Positions 21,582 through 31,088 of a stretch of 64,000 nucleotides of DNA are shown here, piece after piece. The notes below the pieces were generated by a model, which had not been told where the DNA came from, ran no database searches, and saw only the letters and a list, made by a program, of their open reading frames with translations. The number at the start of each line of letters is the position of its first letter. The first letter of the stretch is position 1. This DNA comes from Clostridium ihumii AP5 (GTDB taxonomy: Bacteria; Bacillota; Clostridia; Clostridiales; Clostridiaceae), in contig NZ_CCAT010000007.1 in assembly GCF_000612845.1 (NCBI RefSeq), positions 1 through 64,000 of the forward strand, in the 5' to 3' direction. The translations under genes and the position numbers were made by a program.

Positions 21582-23489
21582 TTAATACAAAATTCTATCG
21601 TTTTCTACTCTTTTAGTAACTTTTATAGCATCTAAATGTTCTAATAATGCTACAGCATATTTTCTATTAGTTTCTAATAATTCTCTTGTTTTACTAGCAT
21701 TTATAGAATTATTATCCTTTATATAATTTACTATAAGTTCTTTTCCTCTTTTGTAATTTTCAATTTCTAATATGCAATCTTCTGAAAGTTTTATTAAAGC
21801 TTCTTGATCTAATAAAGATTCAAATACCATTTTAAATGCACTCTTATCTTTTTCCTTTGCACTTAAGTCACTAACTTTAGGGCAATTATATTTTGAAACT
21901 TTATATTCTTCTAATATAAAATTTTTAATTCTCTCTTGCTCTTTATTGTAAGCAATTTCAAAAATGTATAGTGATATAAACTTTGATGTAACTTTAATAA
22001 TTTTTCTTTCTTCTAATACCATTAAAATTTCATCATAATTTTTTTGCTTTAAAGATTTTCCAAATACTTTGTTTTTAACTTCTTCTTTTGACATACCAAA
22101 TTTCAATGGATTTTTTTTATGATATTCAGTTAAAAGTTCTTCTATTTGATTTATTTTTTCTTTTACAAAATCTTTATGAACATATATATTATTCTCAGAA
22201 GCTGTAAGCTTTACTATAATACTATCTTTTAATAAATTTTCAAGTTCTTCATCAATATTCTCTAAATTTTTACCAAGTGATTTTATTATAGTTTGTTTAT
22301 CTGGATAAGTGCTGCTTAATTTTTTAACTATGTTTTCAAGTATACTATGTGATTTCCCACTTTCTTTTACTTTTAGTTCTTCAATATATTTTTCATCAAA
22401 TCTTTTTGCTTTTTTAGCTACTGGTTCTATAATTGTTCCACCAGCAATAGTTATCATTGGAGAGTAACTCCTTAATACATATCTATCATTTCTTTGTGCT
22501 GTTATTTGCTTTTCTAATCTTAGTTGTACATACGCACTTTCACCTGGCTTTAGTTCTTCCTTATCTAATATAACAACTCTAGCTATTACTTCTTCTGTTC
22601 CATGATAAACCCTAACTCTTTGTCTATTTACTAATGGTTTATCTGCACTTTTTAAATAATATAAATTACAATCTATATTATATGATGGTTCCATTATATT
22701 TTCTCTGGCTATTACATTTCCCCTATTAACTTCATCAACTTTTACATTTGCTAAATTTATAGCACATCTTTGACCAGCTTCACCTACTTCACAAGGTTCA
22801 TCGTGTATTCTTATTCCTCTTACTTTTGTTACAGTTTTAGATGGATATATTTCTATATTGTCACCAACAGTGACCCTTCCACTTATTATTGTTCCTGTGA
22901 CAACTGTACCAAATCCTTTTATGGTAAAAACTCTATCTACAGGCAATCTAAAATGTCCTTCTGTATCTTTAGGCTCTACTTCATTTGTAAGCTTCTCAAT
23001 GTCATCTATTAAACTTTCAAAGCCTTTCTTTGTTTTAGATGAAACTTCATGTATTGGTGCATCACTTAAAAAAGTTTCTTTAAATTCTTCTTTAATATCA
23101 TTTTTTATCATTTCAACCCATTCATCATCTACTAAATCACATTTTGTAAGAACTATTATACCTTTTTTTACATTTAAAAGTTGTAATATTTCAAAATGCT
23201 CTCTAGTTTGAGGCATTATTCCCTCATCAGCTGCTATTACTAATAAAACTACATCTATACTACTTATTCCAGCAAGCATGTTTTTAACGAACTTTTCATG
23301 ACCTGGAACATCTATTATTCCCGCTCTTTTTCCTGATGGCAAGTCAAAGTATGTAAAACCTAGGTTTATTGATATTCCTCTATCTTTTTCTTCTTTAAGA
23401 GTATCTGTTTCTTTTCCTGTTAATGTTTTAATAAGTGTAGTTTTTCCATGGTCTATATGTCCTGCTGTACCTATAATAATATGCTTCAT
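21582..23489 (-). CDS. selB: Selenocysteine-specific elongation factor SelB
   Basis: A 635-residue GTPase that carries Sec-tRNA-Sec to UGA codons at SECIS hairpins. The G domain shows GHIDHGKTTL near the start, the switch region DRGISINLGF, DVPGHEKFV and the TKCD base motif. EF-Tu-like domains 2 and 3 follow to about residue 360. The rest is a row of winged helices that bind the SECIS RNA (final segment NSINASKTRELLETNRKYAV). It lies between selA and selC in a full sel cluster. Confidence 0.96.
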   Translation of the reverse strand: MKHIIIGTAGHIDHGKTTLIKTLTGKETDTLKEEKDRGISINLGFTYFDLPSGKRAGIIDVPGHEKFVKNMLAGISSIDVVLLVIAADEGIMPQTREHFEILQLLNVKKGIIVLTKCDLVDDEWVEMIKNDIKEEFKETFLSDAPIHEVSSKTKKGFESLIDDIEKLTNEVEPKDTEGHFRLPVDRVFTIKGFGTVVTGTIISGRVTVGDNIEIYPSKTVTKVRGIRIHDEPCEVGEAGQRCAINLANVKVDEVNRGNVIARENIMEPSYNIDCNLYYLKSADKPLVNRQRVRVYHGTEEVIARVVILDKEELKPGESAYVQLRLEKQITAQRNDRYVLRSYSPMITIAGGTIIEPVAKKAKRFDEKYIEELKVKESGKSHSILENIVKKLSSTYPDKQTIIKSLGKNLENIDEELENLLKDSIIVKLTASENNIYVHKDFVKEKINQIEELLTEYHKKNPLKFGMSKEEVKNKVFGKSLKQKNYDEILMVLEERKIIKVTSKFISLYIFEIAYNKEQERIKNFILEEYKVSKYNCPKVSDLSAKEKDKSAFKMVFESLLDQEALIKLSEDCILEIENYKRGKELIVNYIKDNNSINASKTRELLETNRKYAVALLEHLDAIKVTKRVENDRILY

Positions 23490-23535
23490 ATATCAATTAA
23501 CACCCTTTCAATAATAACTTTTAGCTTAAATACAT

Positions 23536-23580
23536 ATAGTGAAATAAACTAATAATCTTTTAGTCTACTTCACTATATAT
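23536..23580 (-). other. Hairpin between selA and selB
   Basis: ATATAGTGAA and TTCACTATAT pair as a perfect 10-bp outer stem, with an inner ACTAA/TTAGT stem, in the 98-base gap. It lacks a clear T run on the minus strand, so it may stabilise or process the transcript rather than end it. Confidence 0.45.
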
Positions 23581-23587
23581 TTTAATA

Positions 23588-24970
23588 TTAGTTTATTTTG
23601 CTTAATGCTTTTATTATTTCTTCAATATCTTCATCAAAAATTGTTCTAACATCCAATATAAGTTCATTATTAAATACTCTAGTTATAATAGCAGTTTCAT
23701 TTAACCTTAATATTTTTTCCATTTCATTTACTGAAATATTTTCACTACTAATTTTTATAACATAAGTAGGTATTTTTTCAGTAGGCATAGATCCGCCACC
23801 AACCATTGAGTAATCTTCATCAATTTTGAATTCAAAGTTATCTAAAGCATGTCTAAATTTTTTTCTGAATTTTATTGCTTTTTTCTTCATATCTTCTTTA
23901 GATGATAATATCATATTTAAAGTTGGTATATTTTCTATAGCTTCTTTCTCATCTAAATAATATCTTAAAGTACTTTCTAATGCACTTAATGTCATCTTAT
24001 CAATTCTTAAAGCCCTTGTAAGCTGATTTTTCTTCATCAATTCAACATATTTCTTTTTACCTATTATAATTCCTGCTTGAGGTCCACCAAGCATTTTATC
24101 TCCACTAAAGGTTACTACATCAACACCCTTTTTTATACTTTCTTGTACAGTAGGCTCATGAGTAAATCCATATTTAGAAAAATCCACTAAAACTCCACTA
24201 CCTATGTCTTCTACTACTGGTATATTTCGTTCATTTCCCAATTTAACAAGACTTTCTAATTCAACTTCTTCAGTAAATCCACAAATTTTAAAATTTGATG
24301 TGTGAACTTTTAAAAGCATTCCCGTATTATCATTTATATTATTTTCATAATCATATAAATGAGTTCTATTAGTTGTTCCTACTTCTACTAATTTTGCGCC
24401 ACTAAATTTCATAACATCTGGAACTCTAAATGATCCACCTATTTCAACAAGTTGTCCCCTAGATACTATAGCTTCTTTTTCCTTACATAAACTATCTAAA
24501 ACTAGCATTATTGCTGCTGCATTATTATTAACTACTAGTGCTGCTTCTGCACCTGTTATTTTTGTTATAAGCTTTTCAATATGACTATATCTAGAGCCTC
24601 TTTTTCCACTTTCTATATCATACTCTAAATTATTATATCTTCCTGCTATTTCTATAGCATTCTCCACAGCTTTTTTACTTAAAATAGAACGTCCTAAATT
24701 TGTATGTATGACTGTTCCTGTAGCATTAATTACTCTTCTTAAATTATTTTTCTTTTTCTTTAAAAGTAATCCTAATGCATAATTTAAAACATCATCTTCT
24801 TCAAAATCTTGTATTTTATCTTCTAATATGTACTTTCTATATTTTTCAATAGATTCTCTTAAAGACTCAACTATTAGCACTCTTTGAGTTTCCTTTAACT
24901 CATTTTGTATAACATCATTTTTAAGCAATTCATCAATTTTAGGTAATTTTCTCAATAATTCTTTATTCAT
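23588..24970 (-). CDS. selA: L-seryl-tRNA(Sec) selenium transferase
   Basis: A 460-residue PLP enzyme that turns Ser-tRNA-Sec into Sec-tRNA-Sec using selenophosphate. The PLP lysine lies in [14 protein letters not shown]. Other family blocks are [34 protein letters not shown] and [19 protein letters not shown] longer frame starts 12 codons upstream, but the ATG at 24970 follows GAAAGGGG and gives the usual N-terminus ([15 protein letters not shown]). It lies between selD and selB. Confidence 0.96.
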   Translation of the reverse strand: MNKELLRKLPKIDELLKNDVIQNELKETQRVLIVESLRESIEKYRKYILEDKIQDFEEDDVLNYALGLLLKKKKNNLRRVINATGTVIHTNLGRSILSKKAVENAIEIAGRYNNLEYDIESGKRGSRYSHIEKLITKITGAEAALVVNNNAAAIMLVLDSLCKEKEAIVSRGQLVEIGGSFRVPDVMKFSGAKLVEVGTTNRTHLYDYENNINDNTGMLLKVHTSNFKICGFTEEVELESLVKLGNERNIPVVEDIGSGVLVDFSKYGFTHEPTVQESIKKGVDVVTFSGDKMLGGPQAGIIIGKKKYVELMKKNQLTRALRIDKMTLSALESTLRYYLDEKEAIENIPTLNMILSSKEDMKKKAIKFRKKFRHALDNFEFKIDEDYSMVGGGSMPTEKIPTYVIKISSENISVNEMEKILRLNETAIITRVFNNELILDVRTIFDEDIEEIIKALSKIN

Positions 24971-25061
24971 AATATAACCCCTTTCTAATCCCCTAAGATT
25001 AGTCACATTTAAAAAGAAAATAATTCAATGTAATTTTATTAATTATTTTCTTTTATATGTA

Positions 25062-26090
25062 TTATTGAACAATTATATTTTTTTCCTCTAGTTCAACTAC
25101 TTCTCCTATAATAGAAGATTTAAGTTCTAACTTATTTAATTCATCTATTAATTGTTTACTTTCTTCTTTAGGTATAGATACCAAAAGTCCTCCTGATGTT
25201 TGAGGATCAAATAGTATATCTTCTACTACTTCATCTACATCTATAAGTTTATATTTTCCATCAAGATATGCTCTATTGTTATAACTACCTGCTGGCACTA
25301 ATCCCATTTTGGCATATTCAGTAGTCCCATCTATTATTGGTAATTTATCCTTAAATATTTTAAATGTTACATTAGATGCACTTGCCATTTCATATCCATG
25401 ACCCATTAGGCTAAATCCTGTAACATCTGTACACGCTGTAATATTATGATTTATAATAATTTCTCCTGAATATTTATTAAGTGTACTCATAACCTTAACA
25501 GCTTCATCATAATGCTCCTTAGATGCCATTTGAGCTTTTATGGCTGTATTTAAAATTCCTGTACCTATAGGTTTTGTTAAAATCAACACATCTCCAACTT
25601 TTGAACCATAGTTTTTTAAGACTTTATCTGGGTGTACAAGTCCAGTTACTGAAAGACCATATTTGGGTTCATCATCTGATACTGTATGACCACCTATTAT
25701 TACAGCTCCAGCTTCTATTACTTTATCTGCTCCACCTTTTAATATCTCACCTAATATATCTATATTAAGACAATTTGGAAAACAAACAATATTTAATGCT
25801 ACTACTGGTTTTCCTCCCATTGCATATACATCACTCAAAGAATTTGCTGCCGCTATTTGACCAAACATATATGGATCATCTACTACTGGAGTAAAAAAAT
25901 CTAAAGTTTGTATAGTTGCTACATCATCGTTTATTTTGTATACCGCTGCATCATCTGAAGTTTCTATTCCAACAATTAAGTTTTCATCATGCATTTTAGG
26001 AATTTTATCTAATATTTTTGAAAGGGTCTCCGGCCCTATTTTAGCTGCTCAACCAGAAGTTTTTGAAAGTTCAGTTAGTCTTTTATCCAA
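25062..26090 (-). CDS. selD: Selenophosphate synthetase SelD, itself a selenoprotein (in-frame UGA)
   Basis: SelD makes selenophosphate from selenide and ATP. The frame read from the first ATG (25994) gives a 310-residue protein without the catalytic N-terminus. Reading further upstream in frame gives LTELSKTSG, a TGA, then [13 protein letters not shown]. The TGA lies exactly where SelD enzymes have their catalytic Cys or Sec, so it encodes selenocysteine, about residue 14. Translation starts at TTG 26090, 8 bases after GGGAGG, giving 342 residues, the normal family length. ATP-site segments such as [12 protein letters not shown] and [12 protein letters not shown] are present. A hairpin follows the UGA. 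Confidence 0.93.
26019..26051 (-). promoter_or_regulatory. Sec UGA codon (26049-26051) and candidate bacterial SECIS hairpin in selD
   Basis: In the mRNA, the UGA is followed after 11 bases by AGGG-CCGGAGA-CCCU, a short GC-rich stem with a seven-base loop rich in G, extendable with weaker A-U pairs. Bacterial SECIS elements sit in this position, within the coding region just after the UGA, and are read by SelB. Confidence 0.7.
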
Positions 26091-26116
26091 TGCCAATACC
26101 TCCCAAATTAATATAC

Positions 26117-26154
26117 TTAAGATATATTTTTATAGTTCACCTAATATATCTTAA
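26117..26154 (-). other. Perfect 12-bp inverted repeat in the comEA-selD gap
   Basis: TTAAGATATATT and AATATATCTTAA surround 14 bases, 27 bases upstream of the selD start. It lies after comEA and could be a weak comEA terminator or a leader hairpin for the sel genes; no T run supports strong termination. Confidence 0.4.
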
Positions 26155-26210
26155 ATGAAATTTTTTGATTAATACAAATACATTTCACCTTAATAATTCT
26201 ATAATATTAA

Positions 26211-26894
26211 CTATCTAATGTCTATATTATCTCTTAATTTCTCCAAAGTCTTACTCCCTATACCATCTACATTTAGAAGTTCATCTACATTTTTAAAAGA
26301 ACCATTCTTCTCTCTATATTCAATAATTAGCTTAGCCTTTGAGTCTCCTATTCCTTGTAATGTCTTTAATTTTTCTACATCAGCAGTATTTATATTCACT
26401 TTCCCATTTTTATTTTCTTTTAATGTATTTTCTTTTACAACTGGATTTTCAACCCCTTCTGTACTTTCCCCATTTTTATAAATTACAATACAATCTTCAT
26501 CTTTCAAAACTTTAGAAAAATGGATTAAATTCTCATTGGCATCATTAGTAAGTCCACCAGCCTTTTCTATTAAATCTCTAACTCTACTTCCCTCTTGCAA
26601 TTTATATTCTCTAGGATTTTTCACTTCCCCTTTAACATCAACAATAATTTCATCTATGTCTTGATTGCAATCTCTTATATTTGATTCTTTATTTGATTGA
26701 TTTTTATCATTTCTTTTCTGTGATTCTTTATGTGATTTTTCCTCGATATTTTCCTTTTTATTAGGTTCTGAAAAAACTTCTTCCACTTCTACAAATTTCT
26801 TATTATCTCTTGACATTATATATCCAGAAAATACAAATATAATCGATAATATAATTATTATTATTCCCCCAATAATTTTTTCTTTATTCTTCAT
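26211..26894 (-). CDS. comEA: ComEA-like DNA-binding protein
   Basis: A 227-residue protein: N-terminal membrane anchor (IIGGIIIIILSIIFVFSGYI), a Lys/Glu/Asn-rich linker, a SLBB-like domain (VDVKGEVKNPREYKLQEGS) and a C-terminal pair of helix-hairpin-helix motifs (VNINTADVEKLKTLQGIGDS, VDELLNVDGIGSKTLEKL). ComEA binds incoming DNA at the outer face of the membrane during competence. No comEC or comEB lies beside it here. Many clostridia keep comEA without proven transformation. AGGAGGT precedes the ATG. Confidence 0.88.
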   Translation of the reverse strand: MKNKEKIIGGIIIIILSIIFVFSGYIMSRDNKKFVEVEEVFSEPNKKENIEEKSHKESQKRNDKNQSNKESNIRDCNQDIDEIIVDVKGEVKNPREYKLQEGSRVRDLIEKAGGLTNDANENLIHFSKVLKDEDCIVIYKNGESTEGVENPVVKENTLKENKNGKVNINTADVEKLKTLQGIGDSKAKLIIEYREKNGSFKNVDELLNVDGIGSKTLEKLRDNIDIR

Positions 26895-27072
26895 ATTTTT
26901 ATACCTCCTTTTGTTAAATTATTTCCAATTTTCTTTTTTTTATCGTATTTTTTTAACTTTTCTGCTATAATAATTATGAATTAGCAATTAATTTCATTTT
27001 TCTTGGTAATATGTTATAATTTTAAGGTATATAATTTTTTGTTAATTAGACTTTTACAATTAGGAGATAAAT

Positions 27073-28317
27073 ATGAAAAAAATAAATAAAATTTTAATTT
27101 CAGCAGGCTTGCTTTTGACCTTAAACACTCCAAGTGTCTTAGCAGCATCAGAGCCTCCAACCGCAAGTGCTAAAGGTGTTGTAGTTTTAAATGCTCAAAC
27201 TGGTGAAGTATTATATGATAAAAACAAGGATACTGCTTATGCACCAGCGTCTCCAACAAAACTAATGACAGCACTTCTTACTTTAGAAAATTGCAATTTA
27301 GATGAAAAAGTAACTGTTGGTGAGATTCCCCCAACAATTGAAGGTTCTAAAATATATATTGATACTGGTGAAATTCTAACTGTTAGAGAACTTTTATATT
27401 CATTGATTATGGTTTCTGCAAATGACTGTGCAGCTGCTCTTGCTGAACATATGGGTGGAAATATAGAAGGTTTTGCTAAAATGATGAATGATCGTGCAAA
27501 AAAACTTGGATGTAAAAATACCAATTTTACAAATCCACATGGCCTTTATGAAGCAAACCATAAAACTACAGCTTATGATTTAGCTCTTATAGAAAATGAA
27601 CTTTTAAAAAATCCTACATATCTAGAAATATCAAAAACTAAGAGTATGTTATTACAACCAACAAATAAGTTCAAAGAAAAGAGACCTCTTTGGAATGATA
27701 ATAGATTAGTCCAATCTGGTGATGATTATTATTATAAATACTGTTTAGCTGGTAAAACTGGTTATACAGATGAAGCATTGCATTCTTATGTGGGTTCAGC
27801 TAGAAAAGATAATGAAACATTTGTTGTAGCATTTTTACGTGACCAAGATAAGACTTATTTTGGTGATAGTAGAAATTTCTTTGATTGGGCATTTAATAAC
27901 TTTGAGACTGTTAAATGTTTTACTAAAAATTCAGAAGTAACAAATTATACAACTTCTGATGGAACTAAAATTCCTATTTTAGCTTCTAATGATGCATATT
28001 ATACTAAGGATAAAACATTAAATGAGGAACCTATTATATCATATGATATTAACAAAATAGACAAATGTACTATTTTATCTGGTCAAACCATTGGTACTGC
28101 TACTTTTAAGTATAATAATACAGAGAAGAAAGTTGATCTTATAAGTGGCGTAGATTATGAGCCTAAAAATTCTAATTTTTTAACTAAAATATTTAAGAGC
28201 AATTCTAAAATGTTAAACATAGGTTTAATTGTAGTTGGAATTTTTAGTAGCTTATTAATATTAACTTTGTTCATTGTTAAAAAGAAAAAACACAATAAAA
28301 ATTATTTTAGAAGATAG
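27073..28317 (+). CDS. dacF: D-alanyl-D-alanine carboxypeptidase (DacF/PBP5-like)
   Basis: A 414-residue low-molecular-weight PBP. A signal peptide (KINKILISAGLLLTLNTPSV, cleaved after LAA) is followed by the transpeptidase fold with SPTK (catalytic Ser about residue 59), SAND for the SxN motif near residue 116, and KTGYT near residue 230. A C-terminal beta domain precedes a membrane helix (IGLIVVGIFSSLLILTLFIV) and a basic tail, unlike PBP5, which uses an amphipathic helix. It trims peptidoglycan pentapeptides and may act in the spore cortex. It is the only rightward gene between 21.3 kb and the right edge of the window. Confidence 0.92.
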   Translation: MKKINKILISAGLLLTLNTPSVLAASEPPTASAKGVVVLNAQTGEVLYDKNKDTAYAPASPTKLMTALLTLENCNLDEKVTVGEIPPTIEGSKIYIDTGEILTVRELLYSLIMVSANDCAAALAEHMGGNIEGFAKMMNDRAKKLGCKNTNFTNPHGLYEANHKTTAYDLALIENELLKNPTYLEISKTKSMLLQPTNKFKEKRPLWNDNRLVQSGDDYYYKYCLAGKTGYTDEALHSYVGSARKDNETFVVAFLRDQDKTYFGDSRNFFDWAFNNFETVKCFTKNSEVTNYTTSDGTKIPILASNDAYYTKDKTLNEEPIISYDINKIDKCTILSGQTIGTATFKYNNTEKKVDLISGVDYEPKNSNFLTKIFKSNSKMLNIGLIVVGIFSSLLILTLFIVKKKKHNKNYFRR

Positions 28318-28350
28318 AACATTAGAGAGTTCTCTAATGTTCTTTTTTTA
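28316..28350. terminator. Bidirectional terminator between dacF and the RluA-family gene
   Basis: AGAACATTAGAG and CTCTAATGTTCT form a long perfect stem with a 4-base loop, followed by seven T on the plus strand. It begins at the dacF stop and overlaps the end of the convergent pseudouridine synthase gene. Confidence 0.9.
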
Positions 28351-29239
28351 AGATTTCAATTAACTCTTCCATATCTTGAGGAATTTCACTTTTTATCTCT
28401 AGCAAATCATTGCTTCTAGGATGAGGTAATATTAATTTATATGCATGTAATGCTTGCCTTTTTATGTATTGAGGTTCTTGCTTTCCATATAATGAGTCAC
28501 CATATATAGGATGACCAATAGAGCTTAAATGTACTCTAATTTGATGTGTTCTACCTGTTTCTAACTTAAGCTCTACTAATGTTGCATTGTTAAATCTCTT
28601 TATTACATTATAATGAGTTATGCTTCTTTGACCATTCTTCATAACAGCTCTTTTTATACTATCATCACTTGGTCTACCAATTGCTGCATTAATAGTTCCT
28701 GAATCTTTCTCTATTATTCCATGTACTATTGCTAAGTATTTCTTCTCTATAAGATTATTTTCCATACTTTTTGCTAGTGTCATATGTGCAAATTGATTTT
28801 TAGCTATCATTATAAGTCCTGACGTATCCATATCTAATCTACTTACTAATCTTACTATACAATTTTGATTACTACACTTAAAATAGTTTAAAACACCATT
28901 TGAAAGTGTTCCTGTAGGATAACTTTTAGTTGGATGAACAACCATATTACATGGTTTATTAGCAATTAATAAATCCATATCTTCATATTTTATATCTAAC
29001 TCCATCTCTTCTGGAATTATATTTTGACTTTCATCTTTTTTTTCAACTTGAATTTCTAAAAAGTCTCCTTCACACAATTTATGATTTAATCTTACTACAT
29101 TTCCATTAACTTTAATTCTATTACTTAATCCTACTTTTTTTATAAATCTTCCTGAAAGATTTAATACTTCTTTCATATAATCTCTTACTTTAACATCATT
29201 GCCTTCATTAGTAACTGTATATTTTAAATTACTTTCCAT
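28334..29239 (-). CDS. RluA/RluD-family pseudouridine synthase
   Basis: A 301-residue enzyme that converts uridine to pseudouridine in RNA. An N-terminal S4-like RNA-binding domain (SGRFIKKVGLSNRIKVNGNV) leads into the catalytic domain with VSRLDMDTSGL, whose Asp is the catalytic residue, and LETGRTHQIRVHLSSIGHPI. Length is normal. Clostridia have several members, so the exact target (rRNA or tRNA) is not decided. GGTGGTG precedes the ATG. Confidence 0.88.
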   Translation of the reverse strand: MESNLKYTVTNEGNDVKVRDYMKEVLNLSGRFIKKVGLSNRIKVNGNVVRLNHKLCEGDFLEIQVEKKDESQNIIPEEMELDIKYEDMDLLIANKPCNMVVHPTKSYPTGTLSNGVLNYFKCSNQNCIVRLVSRLDMDTSGLIMIAKNQFAHMTLAKSMENNLIEKKYLAIVHGIIEKDSGTINAAIGRPSDDSIKRAVMKNGQRSITHYNVIKRFNNATLVELKLETGRTHQIRVHLSSIGHPIYGDSLYGKQEPQYIKRQALHAYKLILPHPRSNDLLEIKSEIPQDMEELIEILKKEH

Positions 29240-29295
29240 TAATTCACCACCAATTTAATGTTATATCTCATAATAACATAATATAATTAATTCAT

Positions 29296-29335
29296 AAAAT
29301 AAAAACTCCAGATTTTACACTGGAGTTTTATTTTT
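29296..29335 (-). terminator. Terminator after ridA
   Basis: Perfect 10-bp arms (AAAACTCCAG / CTGGAGTTTT) with an 8-base loop and a TTTTTATTTT tail on the minus strand; T-rich on the plus strand as well. Confidence 0.85.
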
Positions 29336-29336
29336 A

Positions 29337-29720
29337 TTATTCAGCTATTGCTACTACTTCTATTTCAACTAAAGCATCTTTTGGTAATGCTCCAACTTGG
29401 AAACAAGATCTTGCTGGTGGGTTTGATGTGAAGAATGTTGCATAAACTTCATTCATAGCTGCAAAATCATTAATGTCTTTTAATAAAACTAATGTTTTAA
29501 CAACTTTATCCATTGATGTTCCAGCTTCTTCTAATATAGCTTTAACATTGTTTAAAGATTGCTCTGTAGCTTTTCTTATATCATCGTTTACTAATTCTCC
29601 AGTAGCTGAGTTTATTGCTAATTGTCCTGAAGTGTAAACCATATTTCCAACTTTAACTGCTTGTGAGTATGGTCCTAAAGCTGCAGGTGCTTTTTCTGTG
29701 TGTATTATTTTCTTTTCCAT
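29337..29720 (-). CDS. ridA: RidA family enamine/imine deaminase
   Basis: A 127-residue YjgF/RidA protein that hydrolyses reactive 2-aminoacrylate and related imines produced by PLP enzymes. Motifs seen are APAALGPYSQAVKVGN, MVYTSGQLAI and, near the end, NPPARSCFQVGALPKDALVE, which includes the active-site Arg. It forms trimers in the cytoplasm. AGGAGG precedes the ATG, and it is flanked by terminators or gaps, so it is probably monocistronic. Confidence 0.95.
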   Translation of the reverse strand: MEKKIIHTEKAPAALGPYSQAVKVGNMVYTSGQLAINSATGELVNDDIRKATEQSLNNVKAILEEAGTSMDKVVKTLVLLKDINDFAAMNEVYATFFTSNPPARSCFQVGALPKDALVEIEVVAIAE

Positions 29721-29790
29721 AATTAAAATTCCTCCTAGAAACTTTTATTTATTTATATAAAAATTACTTTATAAAAGTAATTTTTTTATC

Positions 29791-31074
29791 TTAATCTTTT
29801 GCTTTGTCATCACCTAAAATAATTTCCATCTCATAATTAGGATTTACTTCATTCATTACTTCAACATTTTTTATGCCAAATTCTTTTTTTAATATTTTTG
29901 CATCATCACTAGTTAATCCATATAACTTTATTTCTGAAACTTTTACTGGTTTTAAATTAGCATCATAATTTCCAAAGTCACAATTATTATATCCTAATTT
30001 CATAACTTTATTTGCAAATTCTCCAGCTAATCCTTCCTTGTTAGTTCCATTAAGAACATTTACTCTTATGCTTTCTTTACTCATTGAAAGTCCACTTCCA
30101 CTATTAGAAATACTTGAATCACTAGTTTGATTTGGCTCAGAATTTTTTAAAATATTTAATATATCTTCATTCATTTCCGGTTCATACTTGTAGTATGAAG
30201 TACCATCAATATATGTTGATTCTCCTTGTAATGTATGAAATCTGATATTTTCTTTTGATGCTGTTACAACACTAATTCCATATTTCATAATGTCTGTAGC
30301 ATCTAAGTTAGTTTCCATATACTTAGGAAAAATGCTTAAAATCTTAGGTGCTTTAAATATCATAGATGGACTTTTTAATTTTTGTAAAACATTGCTATAA
30401 AAACTTTGTTGTTGTTTTATTCTTCCAATGTCTCCATCAGCAAATCCTGTACCATCATTATTTTTTCTCCATCTAATAAACTCTTCTGCTTTCTTACCAT
30501 CTAAATGTTGCATCTTATTACTTGCTTTAAAGTCTATCTTTAAATCTTGTGATTCATCTTCATATTGCATATCTTGCTCTATCAGTACATCAACACCACC
30601 TAAAGCATCTATAAACTCTCTAAAAGCTTTAGTATCTACTTTTAAATAGTAATCTATATTTACATTTAATAGTTCTTCTACTTTATCTACAGATTGTTGT
30701 ACTCCACCTAAAGCATGTGCTGCATTTATTTTTCCAAGTTCCCCATCAAAATAAACCATTGTATCTCTAGGAATGGATATAACATCATAAGTGTGTTGTT
30801 TTTTATCATAATGAACTAACATTATAGTATCTGTTCTTTTAGGATAACTTTCATCTTCACCTATATCAACACCCATAACTAAAAAGTTTACAATGTTAGA
30901 ATTTTTATTTCCACCTAAATCTATATTTACTGAATTACTACTAAGTCTAGATAAATATAAAAATGATGCAAAAAATAAAATTATTATAATTAAAGGAACA
31001 ATTAAAAGTATCTTTTTTAATCTTGATGACTTTTTTTTCTTTTTTCTTTTTCTATTTTTTACTTCTTCACCCAT
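29791..31074 (-). CDS. LCP family (LytR-CpsA-Psr) cell-wall glycopolymer transferase
   Basis: A 427-residue membrane-anchored protein. A very basic start (RKRKKKKKSSRLKK) precedes a transmembrane helix (ILLIVPLIIIILFFASFLYL). The LCP domain has MGVDIGEDESYPKRTDTIML and ISIPRDTMVYFDG, with the Arg and Asp residues that bind the polyprenyl phosphate. A LytR C-terminal domain (SIRVNVLNGTNKEGLAGEFA) ends it. These enzymes attach teichoic acids or polysaccharides to peptidoglycan. It lies 14 bases after the nadD-yqeK gene. Confidence 0.9.
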   Translation of the reverse strand: MGEEVKNRKRKKKKKSSRLKKILLIVPLIIIILFFASFLYLSRLSSNSVNIDLGGNKNSNIVNFLVMGVDIGEDESYPKRTDTIMLVHYDKKQHTYDVISIPRDTMVYFDGELGKINAAHALGGVQQSVDKVEELLNVNIDYYLKVDTKAFREFIDALGGVDVLIEQDMQYEDESQDLKIDFKASNKMQHLDGKKAEEFIRWRKNNDGTGFADGDIGRIKQQQSFYSNVLQKLKSPSMIFKAPKILSIFPKYMETNLDATDIMKYGISVVTASKENIRFHTLQGESTYIDGTSYYKYEPEMNEDILNILKNSEPNQTSDSSISNSGSGLSMSKESIRVNVLNGTNKEGLAGEFANKVMKLGYNNCDFGNYDANLKPVKVSEIKLYGLTSDDAKILKKEFGIKNVEVMNEVNPNYEMEIILGDDKAKD

Positions 31075-31088
31075 ATTTAAACCCTCTA

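Noticed and set aside
22858-23211. 117-codon plus-strand frame opposite selB
   Set aside because: The GTPase domain of SelB on the minus strand explains the open frame; composition is Ser/Phe-rich as for other shadows.
26041-26100. The TGA upstream of the selD ATG considered as the true stop of a short upstream gene or as a frameshift
   Set aside because: The sequence before and after it is in one frame, matches SelD, and a full Sec system is next to it.
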